A model generated the notes under the pieces. It saw only the letters and a list, made by a program, of their open reading frames with translations, did not search any database and was not told the DNA's origin. From Ulva prolifera (lineage: Eukaryota > Chlorophyta > Ulvophyceae > Ulvales > Ulvaceae): 64,000 nucleotides of DNA. A program made the position numbers and the translations under genes. The stretch spans positions 10,288,552-10,352,551 of the forward strand of contig CM041197.1 in assembly GCA_023078555.1 (NCBI GenBank), written 5' to 3'. Below are positions 1-12,056 of this stretch, in pieces (position 1 is the first letter of the stretch; the number at the start of each line of letters is the position of its first letter).

Positions 1-253
1 CCCAGAAGAGAGCACGCCCAAGGCGCACCGTGTCCGGGGGCCGGGTCACGCGGCAGAGGCCGCGCGCGCTGTCTGACGGTGCGCCCGAGCCGCGGCCGAG
101 GCCCAGCGTGCGAGTGATGGGCGAAGAAGCCGCGGGTGGCTCGCCGCTCAGGCCGGATGGCCTGTGAGCGACGAGAGATCATCACATGGGACCGCGAGTC
201 CCGTCAAGGCTGCCTTGCCCGCGTGGCGGGCCATCAGCGGGGCAGCGGCGTCG

Positions 254-553
254 CTATCGCGCAACGGCGCGGCAGGGCGTCGTGGAGATGTCGCGCATCG
301 CGTTCTCCAGGAACAGCCGCCGAGAGACCGCGCCGGCCCCTGTAGCCTCATCGGTAAGCCTGTTCAGGAACGCAAACGCAGCCGGGCCCACGCGACCGTA
401 TGTTTCATGCGACAGCGGGACCAGGCTGAGCCCCCCGCCCCCCGCGCGGCCGCACTTGTCGCGCTTCCGCCGGTTGGCGGCCTCCGCCGAGGCACCTTCG
501 CGCAGCACCGCAGCGAACGGTGGGAGCTCGAGCTGCAAGTGGGTGAGTGACAC
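254..553 (-). pseudogene. Fragment resembling the C-terminal tail of a LINE-type retroelement polyprotein
   Basis: An open frame on the minus strand runs about 99 codons and ends in a stop at its low-coordinate end. Its middle part (LVPLSHETYGRVGPAAFAF followed by a Leu/Ala-rich helix and an FLENAMRDIS-like stretch) has the arrangement I associate with the short tail that follows the reverse transcriptase domain in many algal and oomycete non-LTR elements. No reverse transcriptase catalytic motif is present and nothing upstream on the minus strand continues it, so it would be a 5'-truncated remnant. A TTGCAG just upstream could instead be an intron acceptor of a real exon. The assignment rests on recalled family resemblance and is tentative. 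Confidence 0.35.
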
Positions 554-3500
554 ACACGTCGCCGATCACCGGGGAGCCCGGGAAGAACGCAAGAACGCAA
601 TACACCTTGTGTGGGTCGCCCGAATGCTACAGACTACACACTGCGTGGCAGTCCCACAGCCGTGTATGCTGAATCGATTCGGTTCGATCGCAACATATTG
701 CAATAGACAGCCTAATATATATGAGGCCTGCTTATGCATGTTGAGGCATAGGCCCTAGGCCTGGTTCAGAGTGCTTGCAATTGCCCCACGCGCAACTGCT
801 AGGAGCACTGGGTGTGTGCCTGCATATGCATGCTGGCCGCAGGGTTGCTTGCTCCAACTGAGGGCAGTGTCTGCCTGTGTCCGCGGTGCCCGGGAGTCGT
901 GGTGCGTTCACTCGCGGTGCGGAGTCGCGGTGCGAAATATCGTTGGAATACAAAATCGGCTGCGGTGCGACGTGGTTGTGCTGTGATCATGTGCAGCTAG
1001 GCCCGTCTCTACGGTCTGCAGCTGGTCCTTGTAGCACGGGCGGTTGGCGCAGCAGCCTGGTCTTGAGCTGCTGCCCGCTACTTCCACGGAGGACACCGCG
1101 AGCAGCTCAAGACCGGGGCCATCACGAGCTAAAGCCGCTCGAGCCGCACGGCGGCTCTGCAGCCAGCATCGGACGTAGAACAGGCGACCGCCCAACACCG
1201 GCACCAAGCTGAGCAATCCCATGGCGCCCGGGCCCGGGCCCAGGACCAGCAGGCTTGAGCGCTGCACCGCCCCGCACCATATGGGCATCGTTTGTTACAA
1301 GATTCGAATCATCACATCATCATCACACAGAAGGCCATGATCATGATCATCACACAGAAGGCCTCCATCCCCCCCCTGGATATCACCATGAACGTCGCCA
1401 CATCAGCACCGACACGAATGTAGTTCTGCTGTGAAGTTATGCCGATTGCCAAGGTAGGACCCCGCCGGGTGAGCCCTAGGCGCAACGCAACACTGCAGTG
1501 CGCCGACACACGCACTGCCGGCGCTCCTTTGTCTGGAGTCCCCGGGCCGCGCACATTCATACGTAATGCGCCTGAGCACTGAACCCCTCTTGTAGCACTG
1601 CCTGAACTCCCGATGCTGTGTCGCACACTATCTGCACATGCTATTTACTGTCCTGGAGCTTTGTTGGCGGGCCGCTGCGGCCCACCACATCTGCAAGCTT
1701 AGCCACCCAAGCCATGGCTCGCAGGTCTACAGGGCACAACAGGGCGGCCGTTGGTGGCGGTGGCGGTAGCTAGTGTTTCTGTGCCTCTGTGCCTGTGCGT
1801 TGTGTAGCCTTGGCGACTTGTCACTGCGGCTTCGTCCTTGCAACACAGGGCCACAGGGCAGCGGCCTGGCTCAAGCCACGCCTGTATGGGCTGTTACTGA
1901 TGATTGGCGCCGTGACTGATGCCAGGGCTTGTCCATGCACAGTGTGAGCCTTGTGCCAGGGTACACGCAGGTTCGCGGATAAGGCACTGTTATGGTTGTG
2001 CTGTCATGGTGGCACTGTCGCTGAGCTGTCACGGTGCACCATGACTCAGCCTGCAGGCGACTCAGCCAGACTTGTATACTATATAGCCCGGAAGCGTCTG
2101 AGCGCTGCGCTGGCACACCTGCAGTGGACCACGAACATGTTTTTTTTTGTACTCTACACACATAAGTTATGTGTGACAGAACCGTGGGCCACCCGGCATA
2201 TGCATGAATGTGAGGGCAACCATGCGACTGGGAAGCAAGTGCAGATGCGTGGAAACCAGAGAAGTTCTATGGAGGTTATGGAGTGGTATGGAGGTACTGT
2301 GGATCGTTGTAGTCTGCGTGGGTGCCCCGGCATGCATGTGGGTGCCCTGGCAAGCATGTCAGTATACTGTATACGCGGCCCGTGCTAGCTTGGGTAGTTG
2401 CCAGTGGGTCTTTAAAAACATGTTGCAATTGCACTTGGTGTCACACGGTGTGTCGGTGCATCACAGCACCTGCCGGGCGGCTGTGCACGTGGGTCACGGG
2501 AACTTAAGCTTAAGCTGCAACAGAAGAGACGTGTACAGCAGTGTTGCGTCGACGCGCCCGATCATATGTGACACTTCCGAATATTCAGGTCTAATTTCTG
2601 GGTGGCAGACCTGGAAATGCTGCAAAGCGACCCAACCCTGGTGTATAGTGCACCCAAAGCACCTGTATTCGGCAGTGATGGCTACAGGCTAAGGCTTCGC
2701 ATCCTGCAGCTTCACATTTTGCAGCCTATAGGCTAAGCTCAGGCTGCGCGCAGTATTGGATGGTGGTACATGGTCACCATGCATGGTTGCACACAATGCC
2801 TCTAGTACCAGTAGGCCTGGACAAGACTGGAGGTCACAAAGCATTATGAGATGTTGAATCCTGGTTGCCCATGCAATTTGATTATCTCTAGCAGATGGTG
2901 GGCCACACAACATTGCAACTGAGCCAAGTTGCGCCCACAACTGAGGTATGGTCATGGGACACCTGCCAAAGCATGCAAATGCGCATTTGCATGCTTTGGC
3001 ATGGCTATAGCTTTGGCAAAAACATCGGTCCATGATCATGTAATTGAGCATCATCCAGTGAACTCTCTACCCCAGATACTGTAGTACATGGCTTTGCTGA
3101 AGAGTTCATTGAAATCATGGGATACAATCATAATCCTTATTATATATACAGTCCACAACTTGAATGACATGCTCAAGTTCACAATCGGCAACGAGGAGGC
3201 CTGGACGATTGCGTGATCCTGTCAAAGAATACTGACGCAGGTTGTGTGCAGCCCCATGCATGCGGCAGCTGCGGCCATCATTCTGCATGTGTCAGGTCGG
3301 AATGTATGCCAGAGCGGTCACGGCGCGCAGCTATCGGTATGCATACGGTCGAGACTGCAGACAGTCGTGCTGGGAAGGCATGGCCACGTGCTGCGTGTCA
3401 GCGTGACTGACGCTCGCGGGAGCTCGATCTCGGTCGATGGCCTTCCATGCGCTTGTGCACAGGCGGTGGCTACCGGAACTCTCCCGGGACTTGCACCGCC

Positions 3501-4900
3501 GCGCGGAACGAACTTCGCATGCATTTGCCGTCGCGTGAAAGCGGAAGATGCGCGAGGCGCAGAGGGAGGTCTGCACGCTGCGTGCGCCCCCGCATGCAAC
3601 GAGATTGCATACAGCTTGCTCAGGCCACTGAATTTTAGCTTGGGATCCATTGATGCTGGGCACCGCCATTCAAATTCGTGCTGGCCACCGCGCGCCTTGC
3701 GCCCGCGGTCGCCGGTTCCGGACGTCGGCACCTCAAGCTATAGAGCGTGTGACGTGGAGCGTGCGACGTGGCGACTCGCGGCCAGACGCGAAGCACGAGC
3801 GGCGCCGCTCGCGAAGGGCAGCGCACGACTGATCACGGAAGCGCCCAGGGACCCTTTCCAAGATGATGTGATGCCATCGCATATGCATACAACAGAAGCG
3901 TGAGAGGAAGTGCGTGAACAAACACAACACTGCGCATGCGTGCGTCGACGTGATCACGTTGGTACTGCTGCTCAGCGTGTAGCAGCTCATGATTTATTGA
4001 CCGATAAATCAGTCAGACGGATTATTAAATATCCGAGGTCGAGGTCTGTTGCCGAATCGATCGAAAGGTGTAGCTAGGTGCCCTAGCTGCATGCAACTCT
4101 CAAGAAAAGGCTTTTCGTAGCTATAGGGCTTACACGAGGTTTTGGATAGGCACGGCAAGCTTGCGCAGCTGCTGCGCGGTGGCGCTGCATATTTCATCCC
4201 AGCAGTTCCGAAACTTCCCGTCATGGACTTCCAAACGTCGCTACGCAGCCGCGAAGGCGACGCACGACATCGTGTTCGTAAATGCGTGCGGCCGTAGATG
4301 CACCGTAGGTGCGATATCGACACATATGAAGCGCTGGTGACTTCGAGGCCAAGTTGACTCCTGCTACGCTCTGATATCGATGTGGCATGTGCACATCCAG
4401 CTGATGTACGGGGCTATGCGCTTCAAGGCTACATCTGCCACTGAGCCTGTGCGGCAGTGCCTTCCCAGGCAAGCGCGATCTCGGCTCAAGCTGAAGCTTG
4501 TGCACAGACCTGCGCACCAAAGCCACTGTGAATCTCGAGCGCTGGCCGCTTACATGCTCCCACGCCTAGGAGCCACCCGAACTTTTGATGGGAAGTTTGT
4601 TCGCCGCTACGCGTCCAGGATCCGTGCTGCGAGCCGTGCTGCGCAGCCACGCCGGTCACCACGGACCGCGCCGGTGTACTAGGTATTGCTAGAGACATGC
4701 GTACGTGTGAGCGCGTGTGTGTCTGCCATTGTTTCAGCGTGGGATGGAGTTGAGCGTGGAGGCTGCTTCGTGAGGCATTCTTGTGTTGAGTTCTTTCGAG
4801 CCGATTCGCTCTTCTGGGCCACGCACTCTTGACGTCACATGCGCGCGGAAAGCTCGAGACAGCGGGACAGACGGCGCAGCAGAAGCGATCATGCGAAGCA
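554..4900. other. No gene supported; unassigned DNA with one perfect palindrome
   Basis: Short frames on both strands have skewed composition and no domain I recognise. The part from about 4,140 to 4,900 is recognisably similar to DNA upstream of gene C (about 54,830-55,460), for example GAAACTTCCCGTC near 4,210 and 54,910, and AAAGCCACTGTGAAT near 4,520 against AAAAGCACTGTGAAT near 55,200. I therefore read it as the distal promoter region of gene A. Confidence 0.5.
2964..3001. repeat. Perfect 38-bp palindrome
   Basis: The two 19-base arms are exact reverse complements with no spacer; the centre is GCGC at 2,981-2,984. The arms contain GCATGCAAATGCG. No target duplication or neighbouring coding sequence explains it. 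Confidence 0.9.
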
Positions 4901-4944
4901 ACGTGCCCGGCCCGGCTGCTCGTTCCGACTCCACAGCTCGAGCG

Positions 4945-4957
4945 TATATAAGCAGCA
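4945..4957 (+). promoter_or_regulatory. TATA box of gene A
   Basis: TATATAAGCAGCA lies about 140 bp before the deduced start codon of gene A. The same element with similar flanks stands before gene C (55,468), followed in both by a related leader (AGAGGAAACCATCAACTCA here, AGAAACACCATCCACTCA there). Conservation of box, spacing and leader between two otherwise diverged upstream regions is the evidence for a core promoter. Confidence 0.75.
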
Positions 4958-5086
4958 GCCGTCCACAGAGGAAACCATCAACTCATCCGCTCCCACACCA
5001 GTGATCTCGAGCACTGCAGAAGCGATTGTTTAAACATCAGCCCGGTTCCCATCTCGTCTCGTGCAGCAAGCTCAAGTCCAAACACA

Positions 5087-7674
5087 ATGATCGCCGGGTG
5101 CGCTTCAATCCGAATCGCTGCAGCCCGCGCCTTTGGCTATCGCGAGGATACATCTCAGACCAGCAGTAAATGTCTGAGCCTTGCCGTGATGGTGGACTTC
5201 CTAAGCTGGGCTGCCTGAGATGTTAACGCGCTTGCGACTGTTCTCGTAAATGCGCCGCAGCTCCGCGCATTCTTCGCACACCCTCGTGGTATGCATGCAT
5301 GCATGTGGCCAGGCCAAGCACAGCGAGCTCGAGCCCGCGTGCTGCGCGCACGCCCCTCACAGCACACCTTCCGCTCGTGCGCCATGGCTGCTATGGCACT
5401 CCCAGCAATGACGTGAACTCGTCGTGTTGCTGATGTTCTAAAAAGCTGTCCATGCGTGTGCATCTTCATCCCGTATTCATGCCGTAATATCATGTTCGTG
5501 TGACTCGACACTCCAGTGTCGACAAGGGCATCACTCTCCTGTCACCACATGCATATTCGAAGTCACGACGATCGTCTACCTAGCAGAGCGTTCGAACGCT
5601 GACAGCTTGTTCTCTATGTTCTCAATGATTCCGGCCGCGACTTTGTGTGCTGTTGCTGATGCGAATGCACAGATTCGAATATGAAATAGCATTTCGGACA
5701 GCCGTCTTATAGGGAGCAGGTCAGTAGTCAGTAGACTCAGATCTCATCTCAGCTTGGTGGGATTCAGACGTCAAGTTTGTGGAACCATATATATAATCAT
5801 AGCATTGTGCCACACACACAGCATTGTGCTGCTAAGTACTCCTACTGCTAGTCTCACACGGTGACACTTTGTCTTCTCACTTCCTCCTGGCATCTCTAGA
5901 TCTAGCTATCTAGCTGAGATCTAGCTATCTAGCTGATGTAGCTAGTGTGTGCCGGGACTGCTCACGCTTTCTCTCAAACCTCTCCTTCTCCAGTCACGCC
6001 GGGATGTTTGTTCAGCTGCACCCGGACTGTATGCAGAGGTATTCTGAGCGTGGTGACAATGGCGCTGGCCATGGGCGGCATGCCCGCTGAGGCCACCAAG
6101 CGCAGCTTCAAGGACATCAGCAGCGGCCTCTCCACGGGCAGCAGCCACCGCACCAAGACCACCAAGTCCAGCGGCAAGAAGACCGTCTCGGCATCCGTCA
6201 AGTGCAGCAGCAGCGCCTACGCCAAGTCGTACTCCGACTGGGAGAGCTCCTACATCACGGCAGTCGCAAACGTGGTCAAGGACGTCTGCAGCAGCAAGTT
6301 CAGCGGCAGCACTGTCAAGGCCACCCAGAAGATGACCGGCTTCGCCAAGGCCTGGGCTCGCGTGCGCAGCCCCCCCCCCCCCCTCTGCCTCTTGCTGCCG
6401 ATGAATACAGTCGTGCTTCAGCATGCTGTGCGTACGCTGTAACAGGTTCCCGACGACTTCCACGTGTCCATGTCCATCTGTAGTTAGAAAACAATGCATT
6501 CGCAGCAACAACGGTCTCGACGTAGCGGTGGCTTCATCAAGGTGGGAGATCGCTCATAGCCACTGCATGCAGGCGACCGCCAGCACAGCGGCAAAGTGTG
6601 TGTCCAAGACCAGGAACGGCGGCAAGGCGGAGGGCTGCGCGTACGCATCCGCTTCCGTCAAGGCGTTCGAGAAGGCCTTCGCCTCGGCCCACGCCTCCGC
6701 CTCCGCCGAGGCGTTCGCCAAGTACTGCACTTGCGCCAACGCCGAGGCCTGGTCCTTCGGCGACGCCAGCCTCTTTGTAAAGCTCGCCGCTGAGGCCTAC
6801 GCCGAGGCTGAGTCCACCGCCTGTGCCTCCGGTGTGCAATTGCAACCTCTGGCCTGCTTCCCTGTGGTGTGCATATGCATGCACGCAGTCCACACCAGAG
6901 CCTGTGGACTGATATATATCCTACGACGGCGTCACCACTGCGCCCGTCCTTTGGTCGTTCTATGATATCTCGTTGACAATCTAGGTAGCATCATCTAGGT
7001 AGAATGCATGATGCATTCTGCTGAGATCTGCAGCCATCACGCCGCCTGCACCAAAGACATCTATACATGCCGGGCCAGACGTCCCGGGTATGGCGATCGT
7101 GCAGTAGGTTTGTAAAACGTGATGGTGAACAGTCAGGCTTTCACCGCGAGTGTGGTGTGCAGGCAACCAGATCTCCACCGCGTCCGCCTCTGTGGACTGC
7201 CAGGCCCACATCTTCGCTCAGACGTACGCCTTCGCCGCTGCCAAGGCCAGCGTGGCCGGCAAGTGCTACGGCAAGCACAAGAACGCCAAGGCCAGCACTG
7301 AGATCGAGGCCAAGGTCGACGCGCAGATCTACGACACCTCCAAGTGCGTCGTCAAGACAAAGAAGAAGGGCCTGTCCGGCAACAAGACCAAGTCCAACGC
7401 CAAGACCCGCTCCGTGCGCCCTCCTCCGCTGCATGCATCAGTTCATCGGTATCTAAGCTCTAGCTTTCAGCAACATGTCCTCACCTCTCCCTGTTTTGAT
7501 CAGACTTCAAATGATTAGACATCGTGTTGTAGTAGCTGGGTGTAACATCGCTGGTAAGTTCTTGATCGGCTGCGTCAACGAACAACCATTGCGAACAATG
7601 ATAGCAATGATAGCAGTGACCTGCAAATTGTTCCTGATCTAGGGCCTGGTGTGCAGAGGACCGTCCACAAGTAG
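5087..7674 (+). CDS. Gene A: secreted Ala/Ser/Lys-rich cysteine-containing protein, five exons, 287 aa
   Basis: Deduced exons are 5087-5097, 6037-6361, 6573-6831, 7163-7413 and 7657-7674; all phases close and the frame stays open to TAG. Exon 1 supplies only ATGATCGCCGG. Joined to exon 2 it gives a signal peptide of 23 residues (MIAGGILSVVTMALAMGG then MPAEA) with an AEA cleavage site. The mature chain has three modules matching exons 2, 3 and 4, each Ala/Ser/Lys-rich and probably helical, with 2, 5 and 3 cysteines. Exon 5 encodes RTVHK and stop. Secretion or wall location is inferred; I do not recognise the family and assign no function. Exon 1 and exon 5 were accepted because genes C and (for exon 5) B show matching exons between diverged introns. 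Intron 2 contains a run of 14 C (6,370-6,383). A possible polyadenylation signal TGTAA is at 8,196-8,200. Confidence 0.8.
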
Positions 7675-8296
7675 GCACCTCCTCCGGTTGAGCTCTGGTC
7701 GCAGCCCTACCCAGGTACAGGGCCAGTGAGCGCGTACTACTACTACTAGCGTAGTACTACTACTAGCGCGTAGTAGAGGGCCGCAGACCTTCCAGCAGCT
7801 ACATGTTCGGCAGCTGCACGCAGCGACACACGAATCAGCGTGTACCTTCTAGTTGCTGCTGTGGGTGAGCTGGAGCTTCGACATGGTTCGAACCATGCTA
7901 ATGTTCAGTGAGGCTGGAAGGCTGCTGAGGCCTAGGGTTTGAGGGCGGTGACGCGACCTGCCAGTGATTGCAGGAAGCATATGATTTGATTATTTGATTG
8001 AGGTCCCCCCATTTGGTTCTTGCCTTGCACCGTGTATGCGTTGCATCTTTTCCAAAACACCGGCTGGTGTGGGCGGCTAGGATACATGAATAGTCGTGTT
8101 GAGGAAATGCACCCGGCTGTTGCTATGAGCCAGGTCAATGCTTGTGTCGGACGCCGCTGGAGTGCGGCGCCGTATTTTAGCTCTCCAGGCATCGATGTAA
8201 CTTGGTAGCTGTACTTTGCCTGACCTCCACCCAGTTCATCACACTGTGATCGCATCCTGCATTCACAGCAGTGCCTGAATTGCAAGATATGCATGT

Positions 8297-8339
8297 GCAG
8301 CCGCATGTGTTACAAGGACAAAGGCAGCAGCCGCATGTG
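8297..8339 (-). mobile_element. 17-bp retroposon 3' end flanked by a 13-bp target duplication
   Basis: GCAGCCGCATGTG occurs at 8,297-8,309 and again at 8,327-8,339. The 17 bases between them read TGCCTTTGTCCTTGTAA on the minus strand, which is exactly the 3' end of the larger retroposons at 11,857-12,042 and 52,254-52,450. The layout (target duplication, extreme 5' truncation, end at TGTAA) fits target-primed reverse transcription that stopped almost at once. Confidence 0.7.
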
Positions 8340-9062
8340 CACCATGCATGGTGAGCAATGTCACAGTTGACAACTTGACCCCCTTCTTCTGCTCTTCACA
8401 TCACTTCTCTGCAGTGCCCATTGTTCTTTCTGATCTGCATGAACAGAGCCATTGCACATCAGCAGGCTGACATAGTCCCACTGATGAAGATCGTATTGCA
8501 GCCTTTGCAGGGCTGCTGTCCACACCAGTCATGTTTCTGACAATGTGTCATGATGTCATTTGTATACATAGTATGTGCATATTTATCTATGACAAAATAT
8601 TGTACATCATCACTATTGAGCAGTGATTTAAACCGCTCTACCACTGGATACTTGCAATTGCACGTCGTGTATCAAAGGACTGACACACTTTCACACATCC
8701 GCTGTGTGGCTGAGTGGCCTCCATACCTCACCCCAGGCTAGCAGCCAGGCCCTCCACATCTCACCCCACATCTTCTCGGAGACCAAGAAGTCGTCTCGTT
8801 CGAGGCCACTCTCAACGCAAACTTGTTTACTATCACCCTGCGGCTTTGAAGCATAGCAAGATTTCTTTGCAGATCCCACACGCAAGAGCGCGCGCCCCCA
8901 TGTGCACCCCCACCGATCGATGGATCCCCACAACCACACACCGACGCACCCCAAGCCACATGCCCCAATAACGTTATTGTTAAGACCCAGCCCGGGACCC
9001 ACACACAGCACGACGCCGCCGCCGCCTGCGTGGCCGCGGTGGCCCAAGTCAGCTTCCCAGCC

Positions 9063-9063
<1 letters not shown>

Positions 9064-9096
<33 letters not shown>
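9064..9096 (+). repeat. Poly(C) tract of 33
   Basis: An uninterrupted run of C. Its length in the genome is uncertain because such tracts are error-prone in sequencing and assembly. Confidence 0.9.
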
Positions 9097-9097
<1 letters not shown>

Positions 9098-11842
9098 CCG
9101 TATGTGGTGTGGTGTGCTTAAGCGCTGCCTCGGCGGTGCCACCGGCCTCTCCCGAGTCTGTCCTCGCAGCACAGCTGCGGCCCGTGTTGACACCTGCAGG
9201 TCGCATATGGCGTGCGCACACTCCCACGTACACGCTCGCGAGCCTCCTTCACGGATGCACTTGCAGCTCAGCTCTGCAGAGGCACGTTGACGCTGCCCGG
9301 CTACCGCGTAATACGGCCCACCGACCCAAGCTCCTCAGGCAGTATTGGCGAGTCTGGCAGTCCCGTCTGACAATCGCTCTCCGGTCGCATGCCTTCCGGC
9401 CTGCGCGGCGGGACGCCGCTTGGGAACCCCTACGTTCACATTAATATTGCGGCCGGCAGTCTGCCTTTCCCTCTAGGGCTGCTGCGCGCTGCATTGCAAT
9501 TGCAAGGACAGGAGCCGCAAGGCGAGCAATACCGCCAAGACAGCGCGCATCGCAAGATCACAGCCACCAACCCAGGCCAATGCATGCTGCTGTTGCAGTG
9601 CTACCCAGCTGCCCGCCTTTGTCACTGTAAACACCAGCTTTGCAGGCCGCAGCATCTCAACGGCTTCGCGTATACACTGGCTGGCCAGTGCAAGAATGGC
9701 CCATGAACAAGAATGAGTAGCCGCACACGTTGCAACACTGCGGGCCAGCCGAGGGAGCACCAGCTCCATCCAAGACACTGCAGCTGCCCCGGACTGCGCT
9801 GGTGCCATGCATATGAGGCGCCTCAGGAAGACGTGATGCAACAACTTGAATCCATCTCTACCAGTAGACTTCGAGTCGTGAGCACTTCAGGCAGTGCGTC
9901 CTTGCACTGGCGCACACCAGTACTGTGGCATGCGCAGAGCTGCCAAGGCCGCCGCGACCATGCACTCCGATTCGGATCCCGGCCAGCCTGAGCGCTCGCC
10001 TCGTTCGAAGAGCCGCCGGCGGCTGTTGGTTTTAACACAACGCTGCGTACGCGGCGTGTGGAGGGAGTATGGAGTGCATATGGTCTCCCAACCCGTGGCC
10101 TAGGGAGCTCAGTGCGGTGCAGCCGACGAGTTTGAGTCAAGGCAGCATGAGGCTGCTCCTGTGCAATGCGGCATGCCTACGCCTTCACAGGCACATGTAG
10201 GCGTACAGACTACGCCTCATACGTGGCTGCACATGGTGTACCAGCACCGTGCCGTATCGTGACGCTGTGCATATACCGTGCATGTGCATAGAAAATCTGT
10301 TGGGCGGTCACAGTGGTCCAGAGCTTGAAGGCTTTGGCTGAGTTGGACACTCAGGATGTAACACACCATTCCTGCATATGACTGCCCGAAAGATTCAGCG
10401 CTGACTCACCTCATCAGACACTGTGTCTGTCCCAGTTGCCAACTTGGGAATCATGCGATTTCAGTAAGTAGCACGTGCCACATATATGTATATACACTTG
10501 AGCACACGTAGAACTCAGAACTCCAAGCATGACGTGCAGAACTCGGCGTACAGCAACGCCCCTCCAGTGCATGCACATACATGTGTGTACTCTTCAGGCT
10601 ATGACACACACTTCCTGTCTGGGTGTCGGGGCCCTGTCCACTGGCAGCAGGAGATATGCTGGCCATATGCATTGAACTCTTCAGAGCACACTCTTTGTGA
10701 GAAAAAAAAAGTTACCAGCCTTATCACAAGCCACATTGAGAGAGCTGTTTTGTTGCTGTGCAAAAACTGCTGTCCACCGAAGTATCCAAAACCACATGTA
10801 AGTTTGTAACACCATTTAGTCACAATTGGTTGATTACCAAGGTGATTAATCCTATAGAATTCTGTCTCGCCTCAGATGTGCACTGCTGGCACGCTGACGG
10901 TTTCTGCAGAATCTCACATACCCTGCCTTCAGGAAGCTGCTACAACGGTATGACTCTAACCTGCAGGCTCCCATAGGAGCCGGATGCCTGTGTCAGCATG
11001 GCACCAGTCGGACTCATGTGCATGGTTTTAGGCGCAGAGCTTAAGCTCAATATTGTGCACAGCTTGGTGCTATTGGGGAACCCTGGACCCTAGAGAAGCC
11101 CCCACACTACAACTCGCAATGTGCAAGTGTGTCAAGGCTGACGGTCCCGGCTGATGACCTCCGGCCGCCCAGCGTGAGCGGCGGCTCGTCCTGCCCTGGA
11201 TGCCGGTTTTGGAGTCGTCGCTGCCTGCCCGCGCGGCCCCGTCTGCTTGGCGCGTGCGGGACAGTGACGGCGCTTGCTGCGCCGCTCGCTGGGTCGGCCG
11301 GTATAGACCGGCCGAGCTCACACTTGCAATTGGCATGCCGCAGCATAGGCGCCCGTCTGGCCACCCGCAGGCTGTTTACCTGTCGCAAGCATGCGCTACT
11401 AGTAGGGAGGGTCGGGGTTTGTGGGCGCGGGTGAGCACATGGGAATACGGGAGGAGGTGTGGGCGTGGGGGCCGGGTGCACCGTGACGTGAGGGTCGACC
11501 CTCACCGATCGGGGTGGGTTAGGGTCAGGGTGGGTTTCGCTGGGGAGGCTGGGACCTCCTCAGTGTTGTTATGTGTGGCTGTGTGTGGTCCAACTTCAAG
11601 TTGCAAAGTGGGCTGCGTGTGCCTCGGGGGAGAAGGTGCCGAGCCGTGGCGCGGGGGCGCGTGTGAGCCTGGCTTTTGGCGGGGGTATGTGCTGGCGTGT
11701 GCCATGGTGTGCATGTACTGTTTTGTGCTGCGTGCTGGTGTTTGCGTGTGTTTAATTTCGCCTTGCGGTGCTTCCTGCCACCCTGACTATAATCATGTAA
11801 TCACTGCAACCCTCGGTAAATTGCAGCCCCCACCACATGGTG

Positions 11843-12056
11843 CACTTCTTGCATGCGTCTGTGCGTGCGTGTATGGGTGTGTGGGTGTGTGCTTGGCGGT
11901 TTGCAGATCTGTGACGTTTGCTGCGCCGGTGATGGGTTTTCTGGGCGTGGTGGGTGTCGCGTGCGTGGGTGTCTGGGTGTTTGCTTCGTCTGTTTGCTTC
12001 TTTCGCGGTGCTGCCCGCCTTGCTGCCTTTGTCCTTGTAACACACTTCTTGCATGC
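11843..12056 (+). mobile_element. Retroposon, TGTAA-ended family 1, copy 1
   Basis: A 14-bp direct repeat CACTTCTTGCATGC (11,843-11,856 and 12,043-12,056) brackets a 186-bp insert. The insert begins GT-rich, continues through GGTTTGCAGATCTGTGACG and ends GCTGCCTTTGTCCTTGTAACA. A second copy with its own TSD lies at 52,241-52,463 on the same strand. No open frame is conserved between them. TGTAA is the chlorophycean polyadenylation signal, so these look like reverse-transcribed RNA 3' regions, either a SINE or fragments of a longer transcript. No A-box or B-box is evident, so a tRNA-type SINE is not supported. Confidence 0.75.

Larger units (their letters stand above)
7675..11842. other. Probable 3' UTR of gene A, then no gene supported
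   Basis: The first 520 bases may be the gene A 3' UTR. Beyond that I see only low-complexity frames, a TAC-rich imperfect repeat near 7,735-7,770, the mini-retroposon at 8,297-8,339 and a C33 tract at 9,064-9,096. Frames through the C tract encode polyproline or polyglycine and are composition artefacts. Confidence 0.5.

Noticed and set aside
1740-1862. Family 1 retroposon copy ending TCGTCCTTGCAACACAGG
   Set aside because: The TGTAA is mutated, similarity upstream is weak and the possible flanking repeat is imperfect.
8902-9444. Proline-rich (pherophorin-like) protein
   Set aside because: The polyproline comes solely from the C33 tract; flanking residues have no pherophorin features and no splice or start context supports a gene.
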